Source: Salvator merianae | Taxonomy: Eukaryota; Chordata; Lepidosauria; Squamata; Teiidae | Direction: 5' to 3' | NCBI GenBank assembly: GCA_003586115.2 | Contig: QVOM02000049.1 | Span: 23,823,514-23,887,513 of the forward strand | Length of the DNA stretch: 64,000 nt | Part shown: piece after piece, positions 35,049 to 47,514 of the stretch | Numbering within the stretch: the first letter of the stretch is position 1 | How the letters are laid out: the number at the start of each line of letters is the position of its first letter | Notes under the pieces: model-generated | Seen by the model: the letters and a program-made list of their open reading frames with translations, nothing else | The model's database searches: none | What the model was told of the DNA's origin: nothing | Position numbers and translations under genes: made by a program

Positions 35049-36121
35049 GGGCCTGCTCACACTTAGTGAGTGGAACATTCCAGGACACTTGCTGGAACAG
35101 AGGGCCTGTTCACACTTAGCAAGTGGTACATTTCAGGACGCTAGCTAGAACACAGGATCTGCACTTACAAACAGCCCCAGCTGACCTGAAAGCTACCGAA
35201 GCCCACCTGATGCTTACCTGAATCCAGCCAGCTGTGGTCAACTAAATTGTAGTCTCCAACCCAACCTGCGCGATCAGATGAGGATCAGGGAAGGTGCATT
35301 TGCACCATTTCCGGGTTCAAAATGATGGTGGGGTGGGGCCAGCAGGGCTGCACAGACGCAGTCTGCCAGTTCGCACCCCAGTTTAGACCTTGGGGTCCGG
35401 ACCCTGGTGGCCTTTTCAGACACTGGTTTGAACATAGACCCTCTGGGTTCGGGCACAGACCCACTGGGTTCGAACACAACTACTGAACTAGTGCACTCCC
35501 ATTCGCACTGCGTCCAGCACTTATTGGCTTGCGGAGTGTTCCAGTGCTGACAGGTGCAAAGACCCCTCTCCATACCCTGAACCATGCTAGTTAGACCATT
35601 ATACTGGCGTAAGTGCAAACAGGCCCAGAGCATTCACACCTGCAAACAGCTCCAGCTGACTAGAAACTCACCAAAGCCCACCTGATGTTCACCTGACACC
35701 TACCAGCTATGGTCAAGAAAATTGTAGTCTCCAAGCTGACTTTCACAATCAGGTGAGGGTCAGGAAAGGCGCGTTTGCATCACTTCCTGGTTTGGAATGG
35801 CAATGGGCCAAGGACTGTATGGCCATGCCTGCACCATCAGATGGTTCGAACCTAGGTTCGGACTTTGGAGTCCAGACCCTGGCGTCCTTCCGGACACAAG
35901 TCCAGCCCTGGCAGCTGTTCCAGACACATGTCTGGACACAGTTCCTCTGGATCCAGACACAGCTACCTAGCTAGTGGACTCCCATTCGCACTGCTTCCCC
36001 AGCTGGTCAGCTCACAAAGCATTCCAGCACTGACAGGTGCAAACACTCCTCACTCTACCCAATCCTGGCTGGCCCGAACCCTGCTAATTAGAATGTTCTG
36101 CTACCATAAGTGTGAACAGGC
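35049..36121. mobile_element. Tandemly duplicated MITE (two ~480-bp units) with shared ends
   Basis: End motifs 'gggcctgctcacacttag' (35049) and 'gggcctgttcacacttag' (35102) face 'aagtgcaaacaggccc' (35610-35625) and 'ataagtgtgaacaggc' (36106-36121). Unit 1 (about 35160-35625) and unit 2 (about 35640-36121) run in parallel: 'aaacagccccagctgac'/'aaacagctccagctgac', 'attgtagtctccaa' in both, 'actcccattcgcactgc' in both, 'ccagtgctgacaggtgcaaa'/'ccagcactgacaggtgcaaa'. The ends suggest a hAT-like group. Confidence 0.75.
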
Positions 36122-37074
36122 ATGAAGACTCAGGTGAGGGACCTCCTGAATCAGTCTATAATCTGTTTCACTACACCTCTTCACCCCCTTGCTCCCAAGA
36201 TTGCAGTGACCCACACCTTATCGTAATTGTGTGTTGCATTGACTGGTCACTTTGCTAGTCCAGTATACAGGCCAGTGCTGAATCATCCTACATGTCTTTT
36301 TGCTGTTTTTAAACCACACTGGCATGCAGAAGGGAGGCTCCCAGTACACTTTCTGGTCTGGTACAACAGCCAGTGCAGAATCGTCCTTAATCACATCATC
36401 CTCTAAATAATATGTGGACTTTGAAGTCTTTTCAGAAGACCTGGAAGGATTAACTAATCCTTTGATCTTTAAGGTTTTAGTAAAAACATTTTTCTCTACT
36501 CATATTGTTACCTGCAGTTCATGACTTTATAAAATGTAAGGATCTAAACTTGATGGAACCCAGAAAAGTAGTAAACAAAGCAACCAGTGGCAATGCAGCT
36601 ACTGCAAAACCATTTGAACTTTGTATGTTTTTCTCTCCGATATTCATCATAAGTAAGACTTTGGCCACAGGCAGACAGTGGTAGGCGGAAGGCAACTGGA
36701 GTGAGAAGCAGGCTCAGATGCAGCCTGATCATCCCAGGAGGCTATGGATAGAGCTGCTGCTCCAGTCAGCTTGGGAGGGTGCTGGACCTGTGCATGGAGA
36801 CCAATTCTTTGGCCTCCAAACCAGCTGACCATGCCACACATGCACAGGCAACAGGTCCCTTTGGCTCACAGTGACTAAACAGCTGCTGTGAGCCAAACCA
36901 ATGGGACAGGATCCCATTCTGCTGGTCAGTCCAATCTGTCCAATGCCTCTCTGTGGCAGTGGGGAGCTCAGTTTGGAGCAGAGGACACTTACACCCTCCA
37001 TGGCAATGTATAGATATAGCCTCCATCTTCCTCTTTAGCTTTAAAGTTATCCTAAAGGGTAGCCATAGGCAAAA
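36122..37074. other. Intergenic stretch, nothing recognised
   Basis: No exon or named repeat. A short motif 'ccagtgctgaatcatcc' at about 36272 recurs as 'ccagtgcagaatcgtcc' at about 36372. Confidence 0.4.
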
Positions 37075-37405
37075 GCACATTGCAGCAGTCAGTCCTCAAG
37101 GCTACAAAAGTGTGGATTAGCATGAGTGCAGCTGTTACAAGTGATAAGAGTTACTGACAAAACCTGTTTCTAGAAGCCCAAAGCCTTTAATCTGCTCTGA
37201 TGAAGCATCACTCCACCCAAAGCAGGCAAAGCAACCCTTTGAAGAATATTTGGATTACCTACCAGTATCTCCTCCATCTTGTCTCCATTCGTCTTCTTTG
37301 TGCTGCACCACATCCAACCACCCACAGTTTCTAGAAATTGATCTAGGATTGAGACAGCCACACCTGAGTTCTTGGAATAAAACACACTTGCATGTGCATG
37401 AACCA
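37075..37405 (-). pseudogene. L2-type reverse-transcriptase fragment, minus strand
   Basis: The minus strand reads 'VHAHASVFYSKNSGVAVSIL', 'DQFLETVGGWMWCS', then 'NGDKMEEILVGNPNILQR' and, after a break, 'RTDCCNVLL'. This is the palm-thumb section of an L2-clade reverse transcriptase (pattern: S..VL..CLE.V..WM...KL..N..K.E.LLVG, then LDYCN.L). The YADD box upstream is not present. It is interrupted by stops and shifts. Confidence 0.75.
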
Positions 37406-37609
37406 ATTTGTTAATGACATCAGGATCTATATTTTTATCTAAGCATTGGATAGGGACATGGAGAAGTGGGTGTCCTTAACAAATTGATGTTTGTCCTTTC
37501 ACGTGCTAGATAGACTTTCTCTCTGCATGTTTTGCTTTGCTACTTTCAACCGAATATTGTAATGCATTATTTGATGTATCAGAATTTACCCCTTTTCAAT
37601 GCTGTATTC

Positions 37610-37800
37610 TGGGAATGGCTGCAGCTCTCTAACAAAGCATCTCTTTGCATGTTAAAGGGTCTCAGGTTCAAACCCTGACATCTCCCTAGAAGAAGACAAT
37701 GACAAACCACTTCCATACTGCTGCCAGGAAAACTGTACAGATGTGTCCACATAATTACTGTGAGCTGAGCTAAACCCAAGGGCATCTTTAGCTTTACAAT
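37610..37800 (+). mobile_element. tRNA-derived SINE, degraded
   Basis: A good B box 'ggttcaaaccc' (37665-37675), then 'gacaaaccacttccatact', 'ccaggaaaactgtacagatg', as in the copies at 13623 and 20941. The A box is damaged. Confidence 0.75.
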
Positions 37801-40800
37801 GCTATTTGCTAATTGGGTTTATTATATTGCTGATATTTTAGCAAAATCACTTCAGTACCATTTTGTAAGGAGGAAATAATATGCCTTTTTTTTAGAAAAA
37901 AAAAAAGAACTTACTCCAGCTGACATATTTTTGTATGATTTGTTCATTTTATCTAATTATATACCCTTTTACAAGTTGCACTCAAGTGCGCCACATACAA
38001 AAATATTCCATACCATAATAGGAGTGAACAAACAATAACCCATCAGATTTGCTGACCTACAGCTTCTGTGAGCACTAGCAAGGCTGGCAAGGAGTAATGA
38101 AAGTTGTAATTTGGTGACATCCGTAGAGCCACAGTTTGACTACTTCTGCCATAATATCACACACACAAAACTACTCTTAGAAAGACATAAGAAAAGCAGC
38201 ACTGTAACATTATTTAGTTTGTACTCTAGCCCTCTTTATATTTCAAAAGTCAGAACGATCATCCCTTATATAACACTGTGGTTTGGTTTCCACAGCCTAT
38301 CAGATAGCACAAATCTGTGTTATATAAATAATTGCTATCTATAGAAACTAAGAGACAGAGAACTGTGCTGACCTAGTCTAGCAATATAAATCAATGACAC
38401 TGCAGACAGGAGACTAAGTTAACAAATCTAAGCCAATGGCATTGTGGAGGGAAGGTCCAGAGATTTAGTAAGTGCTTCAAACGGAAGACTCAGACTGGGT
38501 CTCCACTTATTGAGCAAGGCAGCTCTGTTGTGAGCAGATAGGGGAGGTGTCCTAGCCTGCCACTGGAAAAGACACCTCTGTGCCTCAATTAAGAGCATAT
38601 AGGTGCAGTTTCCAGTGGCTAATCATAGTACCTCCATTCTAGGTGCAAAACTGCATCCTTAAACATGGTGCCTGGCAATGGAACAGCATGATCACCACAA
38701 GGCACCTGCTGCCAGGACAAATGGAGATGTGGTAGCAGTGAGCACCTTTCCTAGCAATGGCGGACACCTCTGCTTATAAATGGAGGAGCAGTCCAGTCTG
38801 CCAATTAAAGTTAACGACACCTCAGAAGCCGAATCATATTGCTCAAAGTTTATAGAACAAGAGAAGTCACATTTTACTAATCATGTAAAAGTAAGCTCAT
38901 GCTGCTTCCCCCCATAAAAAAAAAAAAAAAGTTATACAAGGGAAGATACATTTTGCTAACTATGTGAAAGCAAAATGATGTGATACAAAACCATGTTATC
39001 CAAGGGATAAATGTATAAAGAGATGATTATTTAATATGGCTAGTGAAGAGGATAATTTTATTTCTTCCAAGAAGGAGTGTTAAACAGCAAGCTTTAGTAG
39101 TACATATCCTTACGTAGCATGGTATGGAATAACAAGTCTGTTGATCTATCTTCTTAGCTACCAGATCCTTCAAGTAGGGTGGCTCCACACAGCAAGAGGA
39201 AATTGTGGGATCTCTTTAGATCTTGCAATAGCCTCTCACCACTGCTGCCAGATGGTAGGAGACAATCCCAAATGCTTACCTCATCTGCCATCTCTTCACA
39301 TTACCTTCCCTGTTGCAAAATACCCATATGCTAGCAAATACCCACTCACCTCCCTATGCTTTTTCCTGCACTAGATAGCATACAGATATTTTGTAACAGA
39401 ATCAGTAATGCAAAGAGCCAGCAGACAAGGTAAGCAATCCAGTATTATGAAAAGCTCAGCACCATTGCTGGATTTTTGGTAATACTGATCAACTGTGTTT
39501 TTGATCAACTAACCTGAGACTATTGTACAGATATGTGTGGCAATCCAAATATAGTCCTGGGATATTTGCAGGTTTTTTCCAGTGTCTGGAGGCACCCAAA
39601 GGATTAGACAGCTCCACTCTTGCAAACATTTTTAGTTTCGACTAGCCAAAGGGCTGATCTTCCCAGAAACAGCAATACTAAGAGAATTTAAATAACTCAA
39701 AAAGTTTGAATGGATGTGCTTAGATAAACAAATAAATAAAAGCAACCACCATTTGATGAACTTCCTTAAGGTTCTATTAAACTATGTTTTACATGCGGTA
39801 AAAAAATACCTCAAAGGCGGCTCAGAGATTGTTCAGAGGTGAGACAGCAGCCTCAGGATCCTGTCCGTTGTTCATTTATCAGTCACATTTCTGCCCCACC
39901 TCCAAATATCAGGTTTTGTTTCTTTGTATGATTTTTAAATTATGTCATCTTTTAAATGTGAATTTTGCCTGAGAGCCCCAGCAAATCTTAAAGCTGGATT
40001 TAAAAAAAAAGATGCAGGTTCATTTACAACAATGTTGGTTGTGCCCTAGTATATGCTACTACTGAATCTCAAAGCATTATCTTAAATGATTTGGTCTCTA
40101 TGCTTGAATAATTTCAAGGCCCCAAAGTTTCCAAGTCAGACTAACAATAATAACTTTTTAATGGGAAATGTTGAGGGTTAAGGTTTATTTCTTGTTACAA
40201 GAATATATAAGCGGTTGTTATTCTCCTTATGAAGAAGGAGAAAGAGCCAACTATTAGGGCAGAGTGAGCAGGAGGTGGATTAAGTGGCAGGTCATTCCTT
40301 TTTCACAGCTCCTGGAAGTGGACAGAATGCTGCTGTGAGCGAAACTTTTCACTCAGCACTAAGACTAACTTCGAAACACCAAAAATATGGCCACAAGTCA
40401 GCCATTTTTGGTGTTCCAAGAGACAAGTCCAGACAGAAAATATTCCTGTTAATTCGCCCTCTCCCCCCATGTATACATGTGTGAAAGGGAACACAAATCT
40501 CTCAGCTGAAGCACTATCAGTAGTAAGGGATTTCCTGTAAGGGTACTTTAGCATTGGGGTGGTTTAGGCATTAAAACCGTTTGCTGGCCCTGCTTGCTGG
40601 TTAATCAGGGAGTGCATTAACATGGATGAAGCTAGTCTCCTAATTCCATTCACCTTAGTCCTACTAACTCAAGATTCCCCATTACTTGACAGGATTTTCT
40701 AGACTGGTTGTCAGAGATACTGTGGGAGAGTGTTATAAGGTATTTAAAACAGGTAATTTATAAATCAAGGTGTGATTTATTAATAAAATGGAAGTGATGA

Positions 40801-40866
40801 GAAAGTAAAGGTTTCTGAAACTAAAAAAAAGTAGTCTTACTTAACTTTCAAAGGTACAGGTAAAAC
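37801..40866. other. Intergenic stretch; one weak MITE candidate
   Basis: Apart from a possible inverted-end element at 38496-38803 ('agactgggtctccacttatt' versus the complement of 'aaatggaggagcagtccagt'), I recognise nothing. A poly-A run lies at 38920-38934. Confidence 0.35.
38496..38803. mobile_element. Possible ~308-bp MITE
   Basis: The ends are imperfect inverted repeats and the interior contains complementary stretches ('ggaggtgtcc'/'ggacacctc'). A similar opening 'ggctgtgtctccaca' occurs at 58429. No target duplication was found. Confidence 0.35.
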
Positions 40867-40867
40867 A

Positions 40868-41200
40868 TTGGGCCTCTTCGCACTTTGCAGAGGTCCGAGC
40901 GGCCGGGAGGAGCATAACGCTGCTCGCAGTCGCTCCTCGCTGTGGAGCACAAATTTGCACACAGCTTTACCAGAATCTGGTATCCACTTTGCATGTTACA
41001 AGGATAGCCACAGCTGCTGCACCGCATGCGGGACACAGGCCTGCATGATCTCTTGATCGCACTTGCGTGCACCTGCGCACTGCACAGCCCTGGTGTTTGC
41101 CATGGCAGTGCCCAGAGACTTCCTGTCTGTTGCCATGGTAAAGAGTCACCAAGGCTGCCAGCATTCACACCATGAATGCAGGTAGCCTGCTTGTAGTGCA
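40868..41200. mobile_element. GC-rich MITE fragment ('TTGGGCCTCTTCGCAC' end)
   Basis: Left end 'gggcctcttcgcactttgca' matches the GGGCC..TTCGCAC group. The right part 'ggctgccagcattcacacca' resembles 56783-56820 'agctaccggcattcacactg'. CpG-rich relative to its flanks. The right end is not defined. Confidence 0.5.
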
Positions 41201-41344
41201 GGCTACAGTCACGGTGCCTGTGCTACACGGTCAATACCACCTTAGAATGGGATAATTATCACAAGTGCCTAAATGCCCATTATGCAATTTGTTGATGGTT
41301 TTTGTATGCTACTCAATTATAATCCCTGCAGACAAACCATATTG

Positions 41345-41640
41345 GCCTGAGCTGCAAGGGGCAGGTACATACAAGAGGGCCTGTTCTGTAGTGACCCCCA
41401 GACTTTGGAACAGTCTCCCTCTGGAGGTTTGCCAGGCCCCTACACTATATGATTTTCAGTGCCTGGTTAAAACATATCTCTTCACCCAGGCCTTTGATAT
41501 TTAGCTTCCTCTGAATGCTGTCCTGCCAAGGAGGGAGGGATGTAGATAGGTTATATTTTAAGTATGTTTTAAGAATATTGTGACCCACCCTCAGATCTTA
41601 TAGTGAAGGGTGGGATATAAATTCTTAAATAAATAATCAT
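41345..41640 (+). mobile_element. L2-type LINE 3' end
   Basis: Encodes 'YKRACSVVTPRLWNSLPLEV', 'CQAPTLYDFQCLVKTYLFTQ', 'AF' and a stop. The 3' UTR follows, with 'gggtgggatataaattctta' and a TAAA tail. Compared with 17440-17900 it is a different L2 subfamily (NSLP, LFTQAF). Confidence 0.85.
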
Positions 41641-44258
41641 AGTTATGAACTTCATACTATAAAAACACTAAAGAGCCTGAAGTTATATATTTCTGATCCA
41701 TAAATACTTGGGATTGGTGATACAGTTTCCCATCCATTTCCTTAAAGCCCATTTCCATTGAGAGGAACCAATGACATTAGGACACCTGGCTACAGACAGA
41801 AGCTTTGCTAAGATATAAATAGTGCAGCCATATAAATGGCTGCTAAGAAAGTTGAGCAGGTGGAAGAAATAAAACACGCAATCGTGTTTCTGGGGTGAAT
41901 CATATCGAAAGAGAAGGGATGTAGGAGACATAAGGAAGCTTGCAGACAAACTCATTAGATGTTAATATAGATGGCAGACTTTGTCTAGAAGCAAGACACC
42001 TACAGACCTAAGTGTTTGGCTCAGTACAATTACTCATTGTAATACTTTATACCACAAAATGTCTCCTATTACAAAAATAATAAGCAGTTGCTGGATAGCA
42101 TTGCAACTACCATGTTTCTATTTGCATCATAACCACCTGAAATTGCACCCATCACATAAAAATACACCTGACAGGTAAAGCGTGCCAACTCTTGCAAGTC
42201 CAGTTAGAGCTGTTCTATTTAACATATATGTTAGTACTTGCAAATCTCATAAAAAGCAGAGAGCTCTTCTGCCTATGTTTATTGCAATTGGCCAATAAAA
42301 AGTTTCTAAATGAGAGTTCCCCTTTCTGACACGGCTTTGCAGGATATGACAGAAAACATGTAAACATATGCAATGACTTTTATCTGTCCAAAGAATAAAA
42401 ATGAATGTGTTGGTTTAGATCCAATGTATGCAACATTTTATACATAATCAGGGCAGGCTTTGGGTTTTATTTTATAAACCATCAGTTCCACCCTTGTCAT
42501 ATAAGAAATCACTTTGAACACAAGGAGACTTAACAAAAAAGCACTTGGTCATGAAGAAAGGGAAAGTCTGTTTGGACTTTGGGCATGGCAAGCTGATTTC
42601 TGGCCTTATATGTTTTGTGCAAAACATATTACCAGTGTTGCATAGCTGCAGACAAAAACTAGATGTGACACACACACCCCAATAAGGAAATAATGGATTG
42701 ATGATCACTTATAAAAATACTGGCAAAGCTGCAAGATTGATAGGAACAGTATGGGTCAGCTTCTCCCTATCCTCTTCCATTTAGATTATCTGGTTCTGGC
42801 AGATGTGGTCATGCTCACTGTGAAAAGCAGCAGATTGGTACACAGAAATTCCTTGATTAGGACAACGTGAAGAAATTAGTGCACCAAACAAGTATTGCAG
42901 ATATGAGGGGTTTTATTGGCAAATATTTGCAGAAATGATGAAGAGGAATGAATCAACAGTCCTCAAGTACACGCAAAATCAATGGAAAATTTCCAGGTCT
43001 TTAAAAAAAAATAAAATACAGGATATGCTATATTCTGATCTTCTATCCTACTATGATACTGTGGAGTCAAGCAGAGCTAACATGGTGCTCTTAAAGAAGT
43101 GCTAGAATGCTGCAGGGCTGACTCAAGTTGATAGGAGTTGTAGACTTAAGAAATCAGCTTACTGGGTACGAACATTGTATAGCTTAGCCAAGCTTCCAAA
43201 TCAGTGTCAATAAGAACACAAAATTGTAAGAAATTCATAAAACACTGGCTGGAAGTGCTCCCTACTGAAGCATGACAATGTCTGCATCCACATGGGCAAA
43301 CGAGATTGCCCAGTGAAGTCCCAAGGGGCATGACGTTTCCACGTCAGAGATGCCTCTCAGGTTTGCAGCATGCCTTCAAGGGCTGGAAAGCATGCTCGGA
43401 AGCACCTTTCTGATAAGAGTGCTCACCCCACCGCTGTTCCCCACCTTAATCGTTTGCAAGGGGGTGAGGCACATGGTATGAAAATGCTACACACCTCTCT
43501 TCTGAGGCTGAAGCAAGGGCTCCAGCCTAGCAGTAGTAGCTGCAGTCACTTGTAGTGGGGACACAACCAGTATCCACAACAGCAATGGAAACTGATTGTC
43601 ATTCTCTGTCTCCATAAAAGTTCTCTAGACTTCTTGTAAAGATCATTTTTGCATCAGACAAAGATCTGTTCAATTTTCCAGTTTTTAAAATCACCCTATA
43701 GTTTTTTCAGAGCTATACTCTTTGGTAGCACCCATTTCTCCCTCCAGCCCAGCTCTCCTCTCACTTCTGTGTAGCCCAGTGCTCCTCTTAATTCACAGGG
43801 GAAGAGTACTATGTTTATAGTGCTCCTCTGTCCCCACCACAAATCCTGCCAGCAACTGTGTTATCAGTCAAGAAAGTAGTGTGGACGCAACTTGCTCCTT
43901 CCCTCAAGAAGAAACTTCATATGAGTTCACCTGCAAGTCAGAAATGTTTGCTCTATTAACTGTCTGTTTTCATTGCCTTTTTTGCTGATAAGCTAATTGC
44001 CCTCTAGTGTTGTTTATATTAATTTATTTTATTTTTGTGATGCTTCCTTTTCTGAATGGTGTCATTTCTATTTTCAGTTTGGTACACTGCCTTGCTTGTA
44101 TACAAGAAGAGAATTAAGAAATACTTCTTTGACATCATCATCTTTGCTGTCATCATCACCGTACTCAGCACCCCATTCCCTGACCCATATGTCCACCTGG
44201 CCTAGTGCTGAGCTCCACTACAGCTTCTCAGCAAGGAGTTCCATTCTTCTGCCTCTTT
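41641..44258. other. Intergenic stretch, nothing recognised
   Basis: About 2.6 kb with no exon, RNA gene or named repeat. Confidence 0.4.
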
Positions 44259-44480
44259 GGGCCCAGTCACACCTAAGTTTTAATCCAACTTCTGTCCACT
44301 TTGGGATTGAAAGAACACATCAGCGAAGTGACTAATCATTTTTCTCCACATTATCTAACCCAAAGGTGGATTTTCTGTGTTAGATAATGCTGAAAGAAAA
44401 CATCTCATTACTTCACAAATGTGTTTTCTCAGACTGAAAGTGGACTGAAGCTGGATTAAAACGTAGGTGTGGCTGGGCCC
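44259..44480. mobile_element. 222-bp palindromic MITE, copy 1
   Basis: Arms 'gggcccagtcacacctaagt' and the complement ending at 44480 ('gtaggtgtggctgggccc') pair over at least 45 bp. Inner arms 'ttatctaaccc' and 'gttagataat' also pair. Flanks are TTT/TTT. The same element of identical length occurs at 54658-54879. The 3-bp flank and long arms suggest a PIF/Harbinger-like MITE; this is tentative. Confidence 0.85.
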
Positions 44481-45957
44481 TTTCAGTGTTTCTTCTTCCC
44501 CCATTCATCCACACCTGAGCAGTTACAGAGTTTGGTCCGCAGGTAGCAACAGGATAGGAGATCCTATACTTTGCCTTCTGCTGTTGGTTTATTCTGTAGT
44601 GTTTACTGCAAGCGTCTTCCTTTTTCTTTCAGGAATCGTTCCAAATGCTGGTTAGAGATCCTGAAAGTGTTCACGAGTTTTGCTTCATTCCTTGCAGTGC
44701 TTTTACAGATTATAACACTGGTCAAGAATAAGGCTGTTTTCAGCTTGGATAACAAGGGAATCAACAACTATTCATTAGGAATTTGTCCAGTCCTTTGTTC
44801 AAATCTACATATAAAATTAGCCTTCTGTATTCAATAACATAAACAGCCTACATGTTTGCAGTACCTTCTATGGCGTGGAAAAATATTTCATTTGCTTTTC
44901 TTCCCCTTGCGTATAAGGTCTTTGTCACTGGGAAATGGTTTTGTGTTTTGTTTTTTTAAAAAAAACTATTAGCAGTGGCTGGAAGCTTTTTTTGGTCCAT
45001 AATTAAAATAAATGTGTATAGATATCAAAGTATTTAGAGCTAAAACTTTTTCTAATGCATTATCCACCATTGCCTGTAAAAGTATTCACTGATATACATT
45101 CTCGTTATCCATCCAAGAGTAGACTAAACACATTCTCTGAGCCTTGATTATCAGCATCATGTTTCAATTTATAGTTACATGCTTGCTTGGGCCAAGTGAG
45201 CCACTACTCAGGAGCATTTACAGGGCTCTGCTAAGTATATCGATAAAAATAACATTCAAAAATGAAGGGAGGCAGAAGAGGACAAAGATTGCTATGTATG
45301 ATGGACTTGATTCTGCTTTCATTAAGGTCAATGAGAGACTTTTATGGGGAATGGCATAAAAACAAATTCCATTAGGGTGACCCTCACTTTTCTTGTCACC
45401 GAAGAATAAATAGTTGAGCTGGGACAATGCTATCTGGGCAATTTAGTGAGGTCATTCTGAATTTAGTGGTCATACAGGGTGATCCTTCCAATATCCATTC
45501 ATTTCACATACTCCAAATATAGTAACCCATCACCAAGCATTTCTGTTCTTTTGGCTGAATGGGACCCTGGAGATCTGCCATATGTCTTATCTTGATAGAA
45601 CCACCTTCTATTCTGACTGACAACAGCTCTTCAAGATTTCAGATAGTTATCTTCCTAGCCCTGCTCATATCGAGATATTTTGAGCTGAAAACCAGCTGCT
45701 ATGCCACTGAATAAGCTATAGGACTTCCCTTCTCACAAGATCACCATTAATAACACACAAAGAACAAGGTCTTTGAATTCAATGGATACATTCTGATTTC
45801 ACTAATATTTTGAAGCATACAAGATGAATTACATCATCAAGAAAATAATGAATCATGTTTGGAATTGTCAAGAAGTTTAAGAGGGACTAAAGCACAGTGT
45901 GAAGAGTCTCTGCTGGTTATCAACAAGTTTGGTCAAATACAGAGACAACAGGCAGGG
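44481..45957. other. Intergenic stretch, nothing recognised
   Basis: No exon or named repeat. It is the left flank of the telomere-like domain. Confidence 0.4.
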
Positions 45958-46348
45958 GGCATTTTAGGGTTAGGGTTAGGGTCAGGGTCAGGGTCAGTTT
46001 TAGGTAGGATTAGAGTTATGGTTAGCATTTGCCTTAGCGTTAGTATTCCATTAGGTTCATGCATCCCATTTCATGTTAGGGTTAGGGGTATGGGTAGCGG
46101 TAGAGGTAGGGTAAAGGATAGGGGTGGGTGTAATGCTAGGGTTAGTGTTGCATTAAGGGTTGCTAGAGTTAGGGTTTTTATTGGTTTAGGTTCATGGTTA
46201 GGGTCGGGACCAGAGTTAGAGTTAGAGTTGTTAGAGTTAGAGTTAGGGTTAGGGTTAGGGTTAGGGTTAGGGTTAGGGTTAGGGTTAGGGTTAGGGTTAG
46301 AGTTAGAGTTAGAGTTAGAGTTAGAGTTAGATGCAGAGCAATGGTGGC
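45958..46348 (+). repeat. Telomere-like hexamer satellite, block A
   Basis: TTAGGG, TCAGGG and TTAGAG hexamers in one orientation (G-rich strand on +), with one punctuating motif at 46043-46080. It contains nine perfect consecutive TTAGGG units (46243-46296) flanked by TTAGAG runs. Reading frames through it are repeat translations of GLGLGL/RVRVRV or NPNPNP type. Confidence 0.95.
46243..46296 (+). repeat. (TTAGGG)9, perfect vertebrate telomere repeat
   Basis: Nine uninterrupted TTAGGG hexamers, the longest perfect run in the domain; able to form G-quadruplexes on the + strand. Confidence 0.97.
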
Positions 46349-46387
46349 TGCTGGGCTTCAAGGCTGGGTGTTCACAGTTGAGGTTGA

Positions 46388-46527
46388 GGAAACAGAACTT
46401 AGGGGTCAAGTAGGTGGAGCCATAGAAGATAAAGGAGGTGGAGCCATGGAAGGTTGAGGAGGCAGAGCCCAAGAGGTCAAGTAGGCAGTGCCAGAGGAGA
46501 TCAAAGAGGCAGAGCCAGATGCCGAAT
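46388..46527 (+). repeat. ~23-bp GA-rich minisatellite, about 6 copies
   Basis: Units such as 'ggaggtggagccatggaagg', 'ggaggcagagcccaagaggt', 'gtaggcagtgccagaggaga' and 'gtaggtggagccatagaaga' follow one another with a period of 22-24 bp. It directly adjoins block A of the telomere-like satellite. Confidence 0.85.
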
Positions 46528-46954
46528 GAACATATTCTCTTAATTCCCACCTAACTGGTAGACTGCACTGCAATTCTCTACTTTATGAAATGAGACTGTG
46601 TTTCATTTATTTCCAAGAATGTAATAAAAAAAAGCTATGCATCGCCCCCACCACCCACTTCCTCTACCAAGATGGGAACTAGATCTGGGACAACAAACTT
46701 TTTTTTTGCCAGTGGAAGCCAAGAGTCGTTTAATTATGGCTCTCAAAATAGTTTGATACCAAATGTTTATCAATCCCAACAAGCAAGATCAATGGGCAGG
46801 GATTATAAGAGTTCTGCTTTAGCAACACTTGGAGGGTCGCATAGTGATTTTTCTGTTGTTTTTATGTGATGTTGTTATCCACCTTGGACCTGATCTCTTG
46901 CCACAGTGACTAATGATCCTGTGAGTTAAAGTGTAACACCTTGGCCTCTTTAGC
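46528..46954. other. Spacer between satellite blocks, nothing recognised
   Basis: Non-satellite DNA without a named repeat. Confidence 0.4.
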
Positions 46955-47164
46955 CTTTAAAGACAGCGTTTAAGAGGGGACCTGACCAAAGTATATAAAA
47001 TCATGTATGGTATGGGAAAGGTAGATAGAGAAAAATATTTTCTTTATCACACAATACTAGGACCAGGGGACACTCTATGAAGCTAATGGGTAAGAGAATT
47101 AGGACTATCAAGGGGAAATATTTTTTCACCCAAAGGGTCATTGGTCTATGGAATTGATTACAGG
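46955..47164 (+). mobile_element. CR1-type LINE fragment inside the satellite domain
   Basis: 'gaggggacctgaccaaagta', 'tataaaatcatgtatggtat', 'gatagagaaaaatattttct' and 'tattttttcacccaaagggt' follow the order of a CR1 ORF2-end/3' region. It stops abruptly at a telomere-like block at 47165. Confidence 0.75.
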
Positions 47165-47510
47165 AAGAGGTTAGGGTTAGGGTCAGACATAGGGTCAGGG
47201 TTCTGTTTAGAGTCAGGGCCAGGGCCAGGGTCAGCATCAGCATCAGCATCATTATCAGCATCAGTATAAGGGTCAGGCTTAGTATTAGTGTTAGTATTGG
47301 GTTAGGGTCAGGTTCAGGGGTAGAGTTAGGGTCAGGGACAGGGTTAGAGTTAGAGTTAGGGCTATTATTGGATGAAGTATAGGCATCCCATTTCTTGTCA
47401 GGTTTATGGTTGGGGTTGGGGTTGGGGTTGGGATTGGGATTGGGATTGGGATTGGGGATAGGATTAGTATTGCTTGTAGTTTGGATTAGAATTAGGGTCC
47501 GTGTCCTGGT
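47165..47510 (+). repeat. Telomere-like hexamer satellite, block B
   Basis: TTAGGG, TCAGGG, CCAGGG, ATCAGC variants, one type-B punctuating motif (47363-47402) and a homogeneous TTGGGG/TTGGGA run at 47410-47456. Confidence 0.93.
47410..47456 (+). repeat. (TTGGGG)n/(TTGGGA)n sub-array
   Basis: Three or four TTGGGG units followed by four TTGGGA units, locally homogenised; TTGGGG is the ciliate-type telomere unit, here simply a variant of TTAGGG. Confidence 0.92.
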
Positions 47511-47514
47511 CACA

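Noticed and set aside
45859..46550. Long open frames on both strands (184, 159 and 87 codons) with GLGLGL, RVRVRV or NPNPNP composition
   Set aside because: They are translations of the hexamer repeat, which by its 6-bp period stays open in several frames. No non-repetitive domain is attached.
47001..47513. 170-codon minus frame, partly NPNPNP
   Set aside because: Runs through satellite block B and a CR1 fragment; not a gene.
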